A stretch of 64,000 bases of DNA. It comes from Sulfurospirillum oryzae. Its GTDB lineage: Bacteria; Campylobacterota; Campylobacteria; Campylobacterales; Sulfurospirillaceae. The notes beneath the pieces are model-generated. The model was not told the DNA's origin. It saw only the letters and a list, made by a program, of their open reading frames with translations, and did not search any database. This document shows, in pieces, positions 56,430-64,000 of this stretch. A program made the translations under genes and the position numbers. The DNA lies in the NCBI RefSeq assembly GCF_025770725.1, contig NZ_JANZKZ010000006.1, forward strand, positions 62,001 to 126,000. Direction: 5' to 3'. Position 1 is the stretch's first letter; each line of letters starts with the position of its first letter.

Positions 56430-59334
56430 TAATTATTACGAACAAGAAGAGTTGTGGAATAGAGACTTGACTTCTCAAGAAACAGAGAGAATTGATATAG
56501 TCAAAAAATTTATACCAAATGATGTAAAAACTGTACTTGATGCTGGATGTGGAAATGGTGCTATATCAAACTATTTAGACGGTTTTGATATTACAGCGAT
56601 AGACAGAAGTCATGAAGCTCTCAAATATGTAAAAAATAAATCAGTTGAGGGTAGTCTAGATAGCTTGCCTTTTGAAGATGATAGTTTTGATTTGATTATA
56701 TGTAGTGATGTATTAGAACATTTAACTGATGAAATTTATAAAAAAACTATCAAAGAATTTAAAAGAGTATCAAAAAAATATATCTTGATAATATCTCCAA
56801 ACGATGAAGATTTAGAAGCAAATCAGTCAAAATGCAGTAAATGTGGAACTGTATTTCATATGAATTGGCATATTAGTTCTATTTCACTTAACAAAATAAT
56901 GAATGACTTTAGAGATGATTATACCCCTGTTTATTATAGTTTTTTTGGTAATAAGTGGGTCAGTGAACCAGAGATTAAATACACTCTTGCCAGAACAACA
57001 AATAGAGGGTATAAAAAATGGGAAAACGCTGTATGCCCTATGTGTAATACCAAACAAAGAAATTCACAAGAAAATACAAAAGACATAGATATAGAATGCA
57101 ATAGATTTTTAAATGGGTTTTACAATTACTCCACAGAGTTTATTGTGTTATTATCAACAATGGAAAACAAAAAAGAGATTTTCGATTTTGATAATATTGA
57201 AGAAAATACTCTATTGTCTCAAAAAGAAATCTGTCAATTACACTTTGTAAACAGGCAGTCAATTCTATCAAAGTATGATATTTTTACAAAAAAACATACA
57301 GAGTTTTATCCTCAATATGCTTATATCCTAGATGAAAATTTTACAAATGAGCCAAATAGAAGATTAATTTGTTTTCCATATTTAATAAAAGATAGTCAAA
57401 AAATATATTTTGCGTTTCAAGATAATCTAAATGCGAAAATATCAGTAAATATTTATGATCTAGAAAAATATTTTATCAACATTGGTACGATAGAGTTATC
57501 AAACGACCATAATAAAAAAATACAATTTTTTGAAATATCAAATGATCTTATTCCTGCAAATGAAGGTTTGATATTTGAATTAATTACTGATAATATTCAT
57601 GCCTTCGAAAATTTTGTTTTTGATAAAATTTATATTGATGAAAATTTTGGTGATTTAGTACTATCAAAAGAAAAAAATACAGAATTTTTTACAAGTCAAT
57701 ATTTGACATACACGTATGACTATAGAAAAAAAGATAGCAGTTTTTTAGTTTTAGACAAAGATGTTTTGGTTTATGATGGAAAAAACAGATGTTTCTTTAT
57801 GAATTTATCAGATTCATTTGAATTTTTTTGTGTATCAAAAAACACTAGAGAAGAACTAGAAACAATCAAAGAAGAGCTTGTAAAACAAAGAAACACTAGT
57901 AGAGAAGAACTAGAAACAATCAAAGAAGAGCTTGTAAAACAAAGAAACACTTTAAAACAGGACTTAAACCATGAAATTGAAGCTTTACACGAGCAACTAA
58001 AAAAAATCAATCAAGAAATGTACCAGCTTAAAGTAGGCGTATACACTATATCAAATTCACATGAAAGTTTCGTAAAGAGGGTAAAAAGTCCATTAAGATA
58101 TTTATTTGGTAGATTAAAAAACAAGTTTTTACCAACAACAAATATCAAAAAATCAAATAAAGACAAGAGCAAACATCTTGTAGTAATCACTCCTGATGTA
58201 AAAATAGATAGAAGAACAGTTCAAATGTGCCAAAGCCTCATCAAGACTTATGGGATAAGGTGTACTATCATCGCTGCTCTTGAAGGAAAAGATGATTTTG
58301 TCACAGACAAGCTAAAAGTAAAAAGAATAGATCCATACAAAACAGAAAAATATATACTAAAACCTGATGATTGGACTGATGGTACGACTTTAAACCTAAA
58401 AGATTTTTATTGGTTACATTTGCATTATCTAAACATGGCACTCAATGAAGAAGCAGATTATATAATGTGTTGCGATTTACCTGTACTACCTGCTGCTGTG
58501 TATGCTTCTAAAATCAAAAACGTACCTTTGATTTATGATGCGCATGAACTATATCCAGAACAAGCAATTTTTTCTGAAAAAAAGCGAGAATCTTATACAC
58601 AAGTAGAATCTCATTTTATAAAATATCCTCATTTAGTAATTACAGTAAATGAAAGTATTGCTATTGAAATGCGGAAAAGATATGGCATAAATAAACCGGA
58701 GGTGATACTAAATGCTCTTGATGCATCAAGTACTTTTGATAAAAATAAAAAATATGACTATTTTAGAGAAAAGCTACCTATAAGAAAAGAGCAAAAAATA
58801 GTGCTTTTTCAAGGAGGATACTCTCCAAATCGAAATCTTGAACTTTTTGTTAAATCAGCAAAATATATCAAAGATAATAGTATTGTACTAGTACTTATGG
58901 GCTTTGGCAATTTTGAACAAGTGCTAGAAAACATAGCCAAAGAAGATAAAACGATCAATGAAAAAGTATTTTTCTTTCCAGCCGTTGATCAGTCGGTACT
59001 TCTTGAGTACTCAGCTTCAGCAGATGTAGGAATCATACCATATCCACATATAGACCTAAATAGCTTTTACTGTACACCAAATAAACTTTTTGAATTTATA
59101 CAAGCGGGGCTTCCGATCATAGCGAATGATTCTCCAGAATTAAATAAGTTTGTCCAAACGTATAACATAGGCCACTCATACAAAATCAATGATGAAAAGG
59201 ATATTGCGCGTATGATAGATAGCTATTTTGAGGAAAATAAAGATTATAAACAAAATCTTTTAACAGCTAGAAATGAAATTTGTTGGACTACAGAAGAGAA
59301 AAAATTTATTGCTCTTTTTAAAGAGATACTATGA
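56422..59334 (+). CDS. Methyltransferase-coiled coil-glycosyltransferase fusion
   Basis: This protein is about 970 residues long. Residues 1-130 are a SAM methyltransferase (LDAGCGNGA, LDSLPFEDDSFDLIICSDVLEHL). Two CxxC pairs follow (CSKC, CPMC), perhaps a zinc site. A region at 220-470 is of unknown type. A coiled coil at about 475-545 includes a tandem 18-residue repeat. A GT4-type glycosyltransferase occupies 575-970 (YDAHELYPEQ, FQGGYSPNRNLELF, CTPNKLFEFIQAGLPII). The start is ATG 56422 after GGAAG; ATG 56410 is possible. It lies next to a Wzt with a glycan-binding tail, so it may cap chains with a methyl group and set their length, as WbdD does in E. coli O9a. This role is inferred. Confidence 0.75.
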   Translation: MNNNYYEQEELWNRDLTSQETERIDIVKKFIPNDVKTVLDAGCGNGAISNYLDGFDITAIDRSHEALKYVKNKSVEGSLDSLPFEDDSFDLIICSDVLEHLTDEIYKKTIKEFKRVSKKYILIISPNDEDLEANQSKCSKCGTVFHMNWHISSISLNKIMNDFRDDYTPVYYSFFGNKWVSEPEIKYTLARTTNRGYKKWENAVCPMCNTKQRNSQENTKDIDIECNRFLNGFYNYSTEFIVLLSTMENKKEIFDFDNIEENTLLSQKEICQLHFVNRQSILSKYDIFTKKHTEFYPQYAYILDENFTNEPNRRLICFPYLIKDSQKIYFAFQDNLNAKISVNIYDLEKYFINIGTIELSNDHNKKIQFFEISNDLIPANEGLIFELITDNIHAFENFVFDKIYIDENFGDLVLSKEKNTEFFTSQYLTYTYDYRKKDSSFLVLDKDVLVYDGKNRCFFMNLSDSFEFFCVSKNTREELETIKEELVKQRNTSREELETIKEELVKQRNTLKQDLNHEIEALHEQLKKINQEMYQLKVGVYTISNSHESFVKRVKSPLRYLFGRLKNKFLPTTNIKKSNKDKSKHLVVITPDVKIDRRTVQMCQSLIKTYGIRCTIIAALEGKDDFVTDKLKVKRIDPYKTEKYILKPDDWTDGTTLNLKDFYWLHLHYLNMALNEEADYIMCCDLPVLPAAVYASKIKNVPLIYDAHELYPEQAIFSEKKRESYTQVESHFIKYPHLVITVNESIAIEMRKRYGINKPEVILNALDASSTFDKNKKYDYFREKLPIRKEQKIVLFQGGYSPNRNLELFVKSAKYIKDNSIVLVLMGFGNFEQVLENIAKEDKTINEKVFFFPAVDQSVLLEYSASADVGIIPYPHIDLNSFYCTPNKLFEFIQAGLPIIANDSPELNKFVQTYNIGHSYKINDEKDIARMIDSYFEENKDYKQNLLTARNEICWTTEEKKFIALFKEIL
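57847..57951 (+). repeat. 54-bp tandem repeat in coiled-coil segment
   Basis: The 51 bases at 57847-57897 and 57901-57951 are identical, with period 54. They encode REELETIKEELVKQRNT twice, keeping heptad register (18 residues). The perfect DNA identity implies a recent duplication or slippage. Confidence 0.88.
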
Positions 59335-60227
59335 GAGAGCTGTTTCTAATTATCTTTTTGTTGCTCAATGTATACGCATCCGATAAACTGGAAGAATTGA
59401 TCAAATACAATGATAAGCTTTCTACACTGTACCGTGAAGTTGGAGCCGGTATGATGGGTGGAAAATACAACGTGGAGTTTGACAAACTGATTCATTATCC
59501 TCATGGGAGTTGTTCTCAACAAGGGTATTTGTTGGCTAGAAAAGCAAAGGAACTCGGTTTCAAAACTGAACAGTTGGGTCTGTTTTCCAAAACAACAGGC
59601 ACAAATGATGTTATGGTCAATGTTACTGATGGCGATAGTCAATTTTTATTTGTACCAAGTGCCGGTGCATATTATAAAAATTCATTATGGCAAATCCTAG
59701 ACAATATAAAATTAGCGGATAATTTTATTGTCCATAAAACGAAAAGTGATCACGTCCTTAATGCAAGAAGTCTATATTTGTCGGCGTCTTTTTTTAAAAC
59801 ACTAGAAAATATCAAGATATATCACTTAAATAATTATGAAAGCAATTTGTTGAAATATGCTAAAGAAGTAAGTAGTAAAAATCTCTTTACTGATCCGTAT
59901 AATGAAAAGCATTTGTTAGATTTTCAAAATAAATACTATACTGCAGGAGAGGAAAATAAGCCCTACCAATCGATACAATATGTATTAAAAGAGTCTTTTG
60001 ACATTTATAGATTTTATTTTCAATGGTATAGTCCTGAGGATTATGCACAAAAAATAAAAGTGATTCTCAATGATAACGAAACGCTGGAGTTTGACAACAA
60101 AATAGATGGAATTGAAACAGAAATCGTTTTACCTGCTATGAAAACAAAAATTCAAAAAATAGAATTTAAGTTTAGTGATTTTCATGGTCAAAATAGATTA
60201 TTACTAAAAGGACTAGGTGTATATTGA
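59331..60227 (+). CDS. Secreted transglutaminase-like protein with C-terminal beta domain
   Basis: This 298-residue protein has a signal peptide (FLIIFLLLNVYAS). The middle shows the transglutaminase-like pattern: HGSCSQQGYLLARKAKELGF (candidate Cys on a helix), then TGTNDVMVNVTDGDSQFLFVP where the His and Asp strands should be. The expected histidine is not obvious, so it may be inactive. The last 90 residues form a beta sandwich ending FHGQNRLLLKG, similar to the end of the next protein (YNGQQRLLMRA). It is coupled to both neighbours (ATGA and TGATG overlaps). Function unknown; probably acts with the epimerase-like protein. Confidence 0.55.
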   Translation: MRELFLIIFLLLNVYASDKLEELIKYNDKLSTLYREVGAGMMGGKYNVEFDKLIHYPHGSCSQQGYLLARKAKELGFKTEQLGLFSKTTGTNDVMVNVTDGDSQFLFVPSAGAYYKNSLWQILDNIKLADNFIVHKTKSDHVLNARSLYLSASFFKTLENIKIYHLNNYESNLLKYAKEVSSKNLFTDPYNEKHLLDFQNKYYTAGEENKPYQSIQYVLKESFDIYRFYFQWYSPEDYAQKIKVILNDNETLEFDNKIDGIETEIVLPAMKTKIQKIEFKFSDFHGQNRLLLKGLGVY

Positions 60228-63200
60228 TGAATAGAAATAAATTAGTAATGTTGGCATTAATAATATTTTGTACATATAGTATTTTTTCTTATGCAGATGA
60301 AAAACAAACAATACTTTTTAACCAAGGAAAAATTTTAAACAAAGTTGCTATGCAAACAGATGTAAATAATGCAAAATTTATTACCAAAGAGGGTGTTCCG
60401 TATCTTGATATACAAAATGTAGGGACAGTGTTTCATCCGGCATGGACAGGACTGTATGCATTGCAATATGCAAATAGTGAGAGTTACTATCCAAAAGAGG
60501 TAGCGCCAAATGAAAAGCTATTTTTTCATCTTGTAAAAGTGTTGGAAGAAAAGCTGACATATTTGAATAAAAATAGCGCTGTATGGGTATATGACTTTGA
60601 CAATACGTATAATAACGTCTATATAAAAGCTCCTTGGTATAGTTCTTTCGCACAAGCGATTGGTATAGAAGTTTTTATAACGGCGTATGAAAAAACAAAA
60701 GACAATAAGTACTTAGAACTAGCGGAAAAGGTAGCTACACCACTTATAACACCTATTGAAAAAAATGGTTTAATGTATACTAAAAACGACGATGTATGGT
60801 TTGAAGAGATACCTTTGAAAGAAGAATCAACACATATCTTAAATGCACACCTAAGAAGCTTGATAGCATTAGATTTATTGTATAGAAACAATGGTAAAAA
60901 AATCTATAAAGAGTATTTTGACAAAGGGTTAAAAACCCTCCAAAAATGGCTTCCAAAATATGATGCAGGGTATTGGCTAAAGTATGACCTAAATCCAAAC
61001 TATATGAAATTGTTTCGCATCACAAACCCTTATGGATTTGAAACAGCAGAATTAGCAATAGATAACGTATCTATTCTTGATAAAAATCAAAATGTATTGT
61101 TGAAAGAAGATATTGGAGATGGAGATGATTTCGATACAAATAAATCGATATTTTTAAGTGGGATAGATTGGAAAAGTGACTATCAAGATGGCAATCAAAC
61201 ACTTAGAGAGATAAAATCATCATTGCCCGTTGATTTTAAAACAGAATTTGAAAATTCAAATCTTGTGAGTCCCTATACGTTTTTAAATGTGCACTTCCCA
61301 AAAAATGAAAATGTTTTTTATTTGAAAATTACTTACAAAGATACTAAAAAGGGCAATCTTGTTTTACAAGAAAGAACCATTGCACCGAGTATTAAATTTC
61401 AAGATCTGAAAAATGGTATTTTTTTACTTAAAGGTGATAATACGGAACGAAGTCTTATCGTGAAAATCAATGAATCAGACTTAGGCTTCCCAGTAGGATT
61501 AAGTTATGCCTGGAAGCATTATCTTTATTTAGAAAAATTGGCAAAATTAACCAATAATAAGCAAATTCAAAAATGGTCATATATTGCACAAGCACATGTT
61601 CATACGATTGACTACAATACAGAAAAAATTGTTAAAAATAAAAAATTAATTTTACCGCAACAAACACCAATGTTACCATTATTATCTTTTGATAATAATA
61701 TGGTTATTAGACAACATAAGCCTTCTAATAAAACAATTTTTGTAAATGGCTCATATGATTTTAAAAGTGAAGGTGGAATACCAGTCTATTCTCCGTTTAT
61801 AGTAGCTTCACAAGCGCTAAATATTCCCATTTTAGCTATTACGGATGAGAAGTATGAAAAAGTTTCAAAATCTTATTTTAAGATGTATAACTTTGTAACA
61901 GCAGAAAATTTGAAAGATATACAAAAAGAGCCTGCAATCAATTGGTTAAAAGTTAGTGGAAAGTCTTATGTTGACTCTCTCGTTTGGAAGTTTGATTTTC
62001 AAAATTCTTATAATGATGTTATTCAAAAAGCAGGATGGAATTCTGCTTTTGGGCAAGCCTACGTTATAAAAGCGTTTCTTGAAAATGGTATTTATGATTA
62101 TGCGCTTAAAGGTGCAAATGCATATAAATACGATATCTCAGATGGCGGAGTTTCTTCTTTTGATAAAAGTGGTAATATCTGGTTTGAAGAAGTTCCAAAT
62201 AAAACACATATTTTAAATGCGCATCTTATTAGTCAAAATGTACTAATGGAAAATCTTGACAAACTTAATAACAAAGCTATCAAACAAACAACACAAGAGG
62301 GCTTGCTTTCATTAAAAAAATATATCAATGATTTTGATACGGGGTATTGGAGCAAATATGACCAAAATCCCAAAAAAGAACTTTTATTTCAATTAGATTG
62401 GATTAGTGGCAACCAATCGCCACTCATTAGTGACATTTGTTTAATAAGTAGTGTAAGCCATCAAAAGACATGTTTGGATATAGGTAGCGTCAACGATGCA
62501 AATGGTACTGACAAAGTTACCGGGATTGATTGGTCAATGCCATCGGTCATTGATGGGAAAACAGTGAGAAGTTTTCAAAACGGTTATGAAGCAAGAACGG
62601 AAGCTGTGGATGGTGGGGCGATCCAGAATAGTTTTATATGGATGAGTTTACCAGATAGAAAGCTTTCGGATTTATGGGACATAACGCCATATTATTTAAT
62701 AATACACTATAAAGACATATCATCAGGGCAATTCGTTGTTAAATTACAATCTATGCAAGAAGGGGATGCTTTAGAATTTGTACCGCTGTATGGTTCCAAT
62801 TTAATAACTAAAGGTGACCATCAATGGAAAGATTACATTGTACCGGTAAGGAGTAATGACTTAGGATGGTTTCTCGGTGTCGACTATCATAAATATCATA
62901 TAGTGCAAATGAATGATATAGTCAAAAAAACTGATGATGTTGTTTTGAAACAAGTCGCGAAACGATGGCAATATTACTTAGAAGAGTATGATAACAATCA
63001 AAGTGTTATCATTGAACCTAAAAAAGAATTTGATGAAGAATACAAAAATTTTGAAGTCGATTCAAATGTAAAATTTTATCCTGGATATGGTTTGGACAAT
63101 GCCATCGATGGGAACGTAAACGATAATTATGTTGCATCACTGGAAAATTTACCTATGCCTCATGAAATTATCCTTGATTTAAAAGAAAAAAAGTTTGTTG

Positions 63201-63427
63201 ATAAAATACAGCTTGTTTGGGAAAGCCAAAAGAATTATGCATCAAAATTTGATGTTGATGCATATGAAAATCAAGAATTAGTTATGCAACAGTCAGTGTC
63301 TAATAATAAAAGTGATTCTGAAATTCGTATTAATAAGAAAGTGACTAAAATTGTCATTAGAGTTAGACAATACAATGGTCAACAAAGGCTTTTGATGAGA
63401 GCAATAAAAATACTAACAAATAGGTAA
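60227..63427 (+). CDS. Secreted tandem D-glucuronyl C5-epimerase-like protein
   Basis: This 1,066-residue protein has a signal peptide (ALIIFCTYSIFSYA) and two copies of the C5-epimerase C-terminal pattern. Copy 1 has PWYSSFAQAIG near 136, VWFEEIP, HILNAHLRSLIALDLLY near 202 and DAGYWLKYDLNP near 245. Copy 2 has GWNSAFGQAY near 603, IWFEEVP, HILNAHLISQN near 660 and DTGYWSKYDQNP near 704. Each is followed by a beta domain. Residues about 945-1066 resemble a discoidin (F5/8 C) sugar-binding domain. Known relatives invert C5 of glucuronic acid within polymers such as heparosan. In this locus the likely target is a 2,3-diacetamido-uronic acid residue of the exported chain. ATG 60227 is preferred over TTG 60224. 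Confidence 0.7.
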   Translation: MNRNKLVMLALIIFCTYSIFSYADEKQTILFNQGKILNKVAMQTDVNNAKFITKEGVPYLDIQNVGTVFHPAWTGLYALQYANSESYYPKEVAPNEKLFFHLVKVLEEKLTYLNKNSAVWVYDFDNTYNNVYIKAPWYSSFAQAIGIEVFITAYEKTKDNKYLELAEKVATPLITPIEKNGLMYTKNDDVWFEEIPLKEESTHILNAHLRSLIALDLLYRNNGKKIYKEYFDKGLKTLQKWLPKYDAGYWLKYDLNPNYMKLFRITNPYGFETAELAIDNVSILDKNQNVLLKEDIGDGDDFDTNKSIFLSGIDWKSDYQDGNQTLREIKSSLPVDFKTEFENSNLVSPYTFLNVHFPKNENVFYLKITYKDTKKGNLVLQERTIAPSIKFQDLKNGIFLLKGDNTERSLIVKINESDLGFPVGLSYAWKHYLYLEKLAKLTNNKQIQKWSYIAQAHVHTIDYNTEKIVKNKKLILPQQTPMLPLLSFDNNMVIRQHKPSNKTIFVNGSYDFKSEGGIPVYSPFIVASQALNIPILAITDEKYEKVSKSYFKMYNFVTAENLKDIQKEPAINWLKVSGKSYVDSLVWKFDFQNSYNDVIQKAGWNSAFGQAYVIKAFLENGIYDYALKGANAYKYDISDGGVSSFDKSGNIWFEEVPNKTHILNAHLISQNVLMENLDKLNNKAIKQTTQEGLLSLKKYINDFDTGYWSKYDQNPKKELLFQLDWISGNQSPLISDICLISSVSHQKTCLDIGSVNDANGTDKVTGIDWSMPSVIDGKTVRSFQNGYEARTEAVDGGAIQNSFIWMSLPDRKLSDLWDITPYYLIIHYKDISSGQFVVKLQSMQEGDALEFVPLYGSNLITKGDHQWKDYIVPVRSNDLGWFLGVDYHKYHIVQMNDIVKKTDDVVLKQVAKRWQYYLEEYDNNQSVIIEPKKEFDEEYKNFEVDSNVKFYPGYGLDNAIDGNVNDNYVASLENLPMPHEIILDLKEKKFVDKIQLVWESQKNYASKFDVDAYENQELVMQQSVSNNKSDSEIRINKKVTKIVIRVRQYNGQQRLLMRAIKILTNR

Positions 63428-63431
63428 TGAG

Positions 63432-64000
63432 ATGTGCGGAATAATAGGGTGGAAGTCCAAGAAAAAAATTGATAAAAATATTATAGGAGCAATGGTAAAT
63501 ACGATAGCTCATAGAGGACCTGATGGAGAAGGGTTTTACTATTCAAATGATAAAAGCTTGTGCTTAGCACATAAAAGGCTTGCGATCATAGATCCGGAAA
63601 ATGGACATCAGCCAATGAAGAGCTTAGATGAACAGTTAATTATTACTTTTAATGGTGCAATTTATAATTTTCTGGAGTTAAGAAGAGAGCTCATAAGCCT
63701 AGGCTACCCTATAAAAAGCTATAGTGATACAGAAGTATTAATATATGCTTATAAACAATGGGGAGAAAAGTGTCTTGATAGATTAAATGGTATGTTTGCT
63801 TTTGTGATACATGATAAAAGCAAACATATACTTTTTGGTGCTAGGGATAGGCTTGGAGAAAAACCTTTTTATTATTTTTATAATAAAAAGGAGTTTGTAT
63901 TCGCTTCTGAAATAAAAGCCATATTAGCTTCAGGTATAGTAAAAGCAACACTGAATAATGAAAGCTTACATGAATATCTTACATTTCAATACTATCTTGA
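63432..64000 (+). CDS. asnB: Asparagine synthase-type amidotransferase, partial
   Basis: The gene is open to the window end (about 189 residues). Cys2 of MCGIIGW is the glutaminase nucleophile, followed by AHRGPDGEGF, LAIIDPENGHQPM, FNGAIYNFLELR, SDTEVLIYAY, and NGMFAFVIHD with RDRLGEKPFYY. The synthetase domain lies beyond. In O-antigen clusters such proteins amidate the carboxyl group of uronic acids (as WbpS is thought to do), which fits this locus better than asparagine supply. Confidence 0.85.
   Translation, partial: MCGIIGWKSKKKIDKNIIGAMVNTIAHRGPDGEGFYYSNDKSLCLAHKRLAIIDPENGHQPMKSLDEQLIITFNGAIYNFLELRRELISLGYPIKSYSDTEVLIYAYKQWGEKCLDRLNGMFAFVIHDKSKHILFGARDRLGEKPFYYFYNKKEFVFASEIKAILASGIVKATLNNESLHEYLTFQYYL

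Overview
The window is about 40% GC and looks like the chromosome of a free-living campylobacterote, most likely Sulfurospirillum or a close relative. The pointers are a CiaB homologue, a histidine kinase with the NIAHQWRQPL box, a tetrathionate-reductase-type molybdoenzyme operon, a YkgJ-type cysteine-cluster protein and the overall gene style. This is inference from protein families; no rRNA or other marker gene is present.

Layout. 1-2 kb: a phoU-phoB-phoR-like operon on the minus strand, the kinase cut by the window start. It is divergent from a bifunctional ornithine-lipid acyltransferase (olsF type, 2.1-3.8 kb). 3.8-10.2 kb: a WYL regulator, a lyase plus DASS transporter pair, a chemoreceptor and a YgiD-type dioxygenase. 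10.4-14.1 kb: pstSCAB on the minus strand. The phoU, olsF and pstS promoters each carry a 7-4-7 Pho-box-like direct repeat exactly 10 nt upstream of a -10 hexamer, so phosphate supply and membrane-lipid remodelling appear to share one regulon.

14.8-25.5 kb is a contact-dependent inhibition (CDI) type two-partner secretion island: cdiB, a 2,547-residue cdiA, a membrane-anchored candidate immunity gene, an orphan toxin tail with its own immunity-like genes, and two REP-like palindromic elements. The island lies between two copies of a segment carrying the pstS Pho promoter (53 bp identical, then diverged).

25.8-42.5 kb is ordinary chromosome: HxlR/SDR/KAS, YkgJ, YaiI, RhlE helicase, PilZ-like protein, CiaB, biotin carboxylase, FetB, a solute-binding protein, a cysteine-rich lipoprotein and an EAL-CBS-GGDEF protein. 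A response regulator and sensor kinase then lead directly into ttrBCA (42.5-47.5 kb).

47.9-48.9 kb holds decayed galE and glmS remnants. From 48.9 kb to the window end runs an AT-rich polysaccharide locus that looks acquired. It encodes the wbpABDEI pathway to UDP-ManNAc(3NAc)A and a Wzm/Wzt exporter with an enlarged Wzt. It also has a methyltransferase/coiled-coil/glycosyltransferase fusion that may terminate and measure chains, a secreted transglutaminase-like protein, a secreted protein with two D-glucuronyl C5-epimerase-like modules plus a discoidin-like tail, and an asparagine-synthase-type amidotransferase cut by the window end. Together these suggest a uronic-acid-rich exported glycan that is epimerised after export and amidated; this is the most interesting system in the window.

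A 10-bp palindrome, TTACATGTAA, occurs at least 16 times in the first 47.5 kb, in genes and between them, and not once in the polysaccharide locus.
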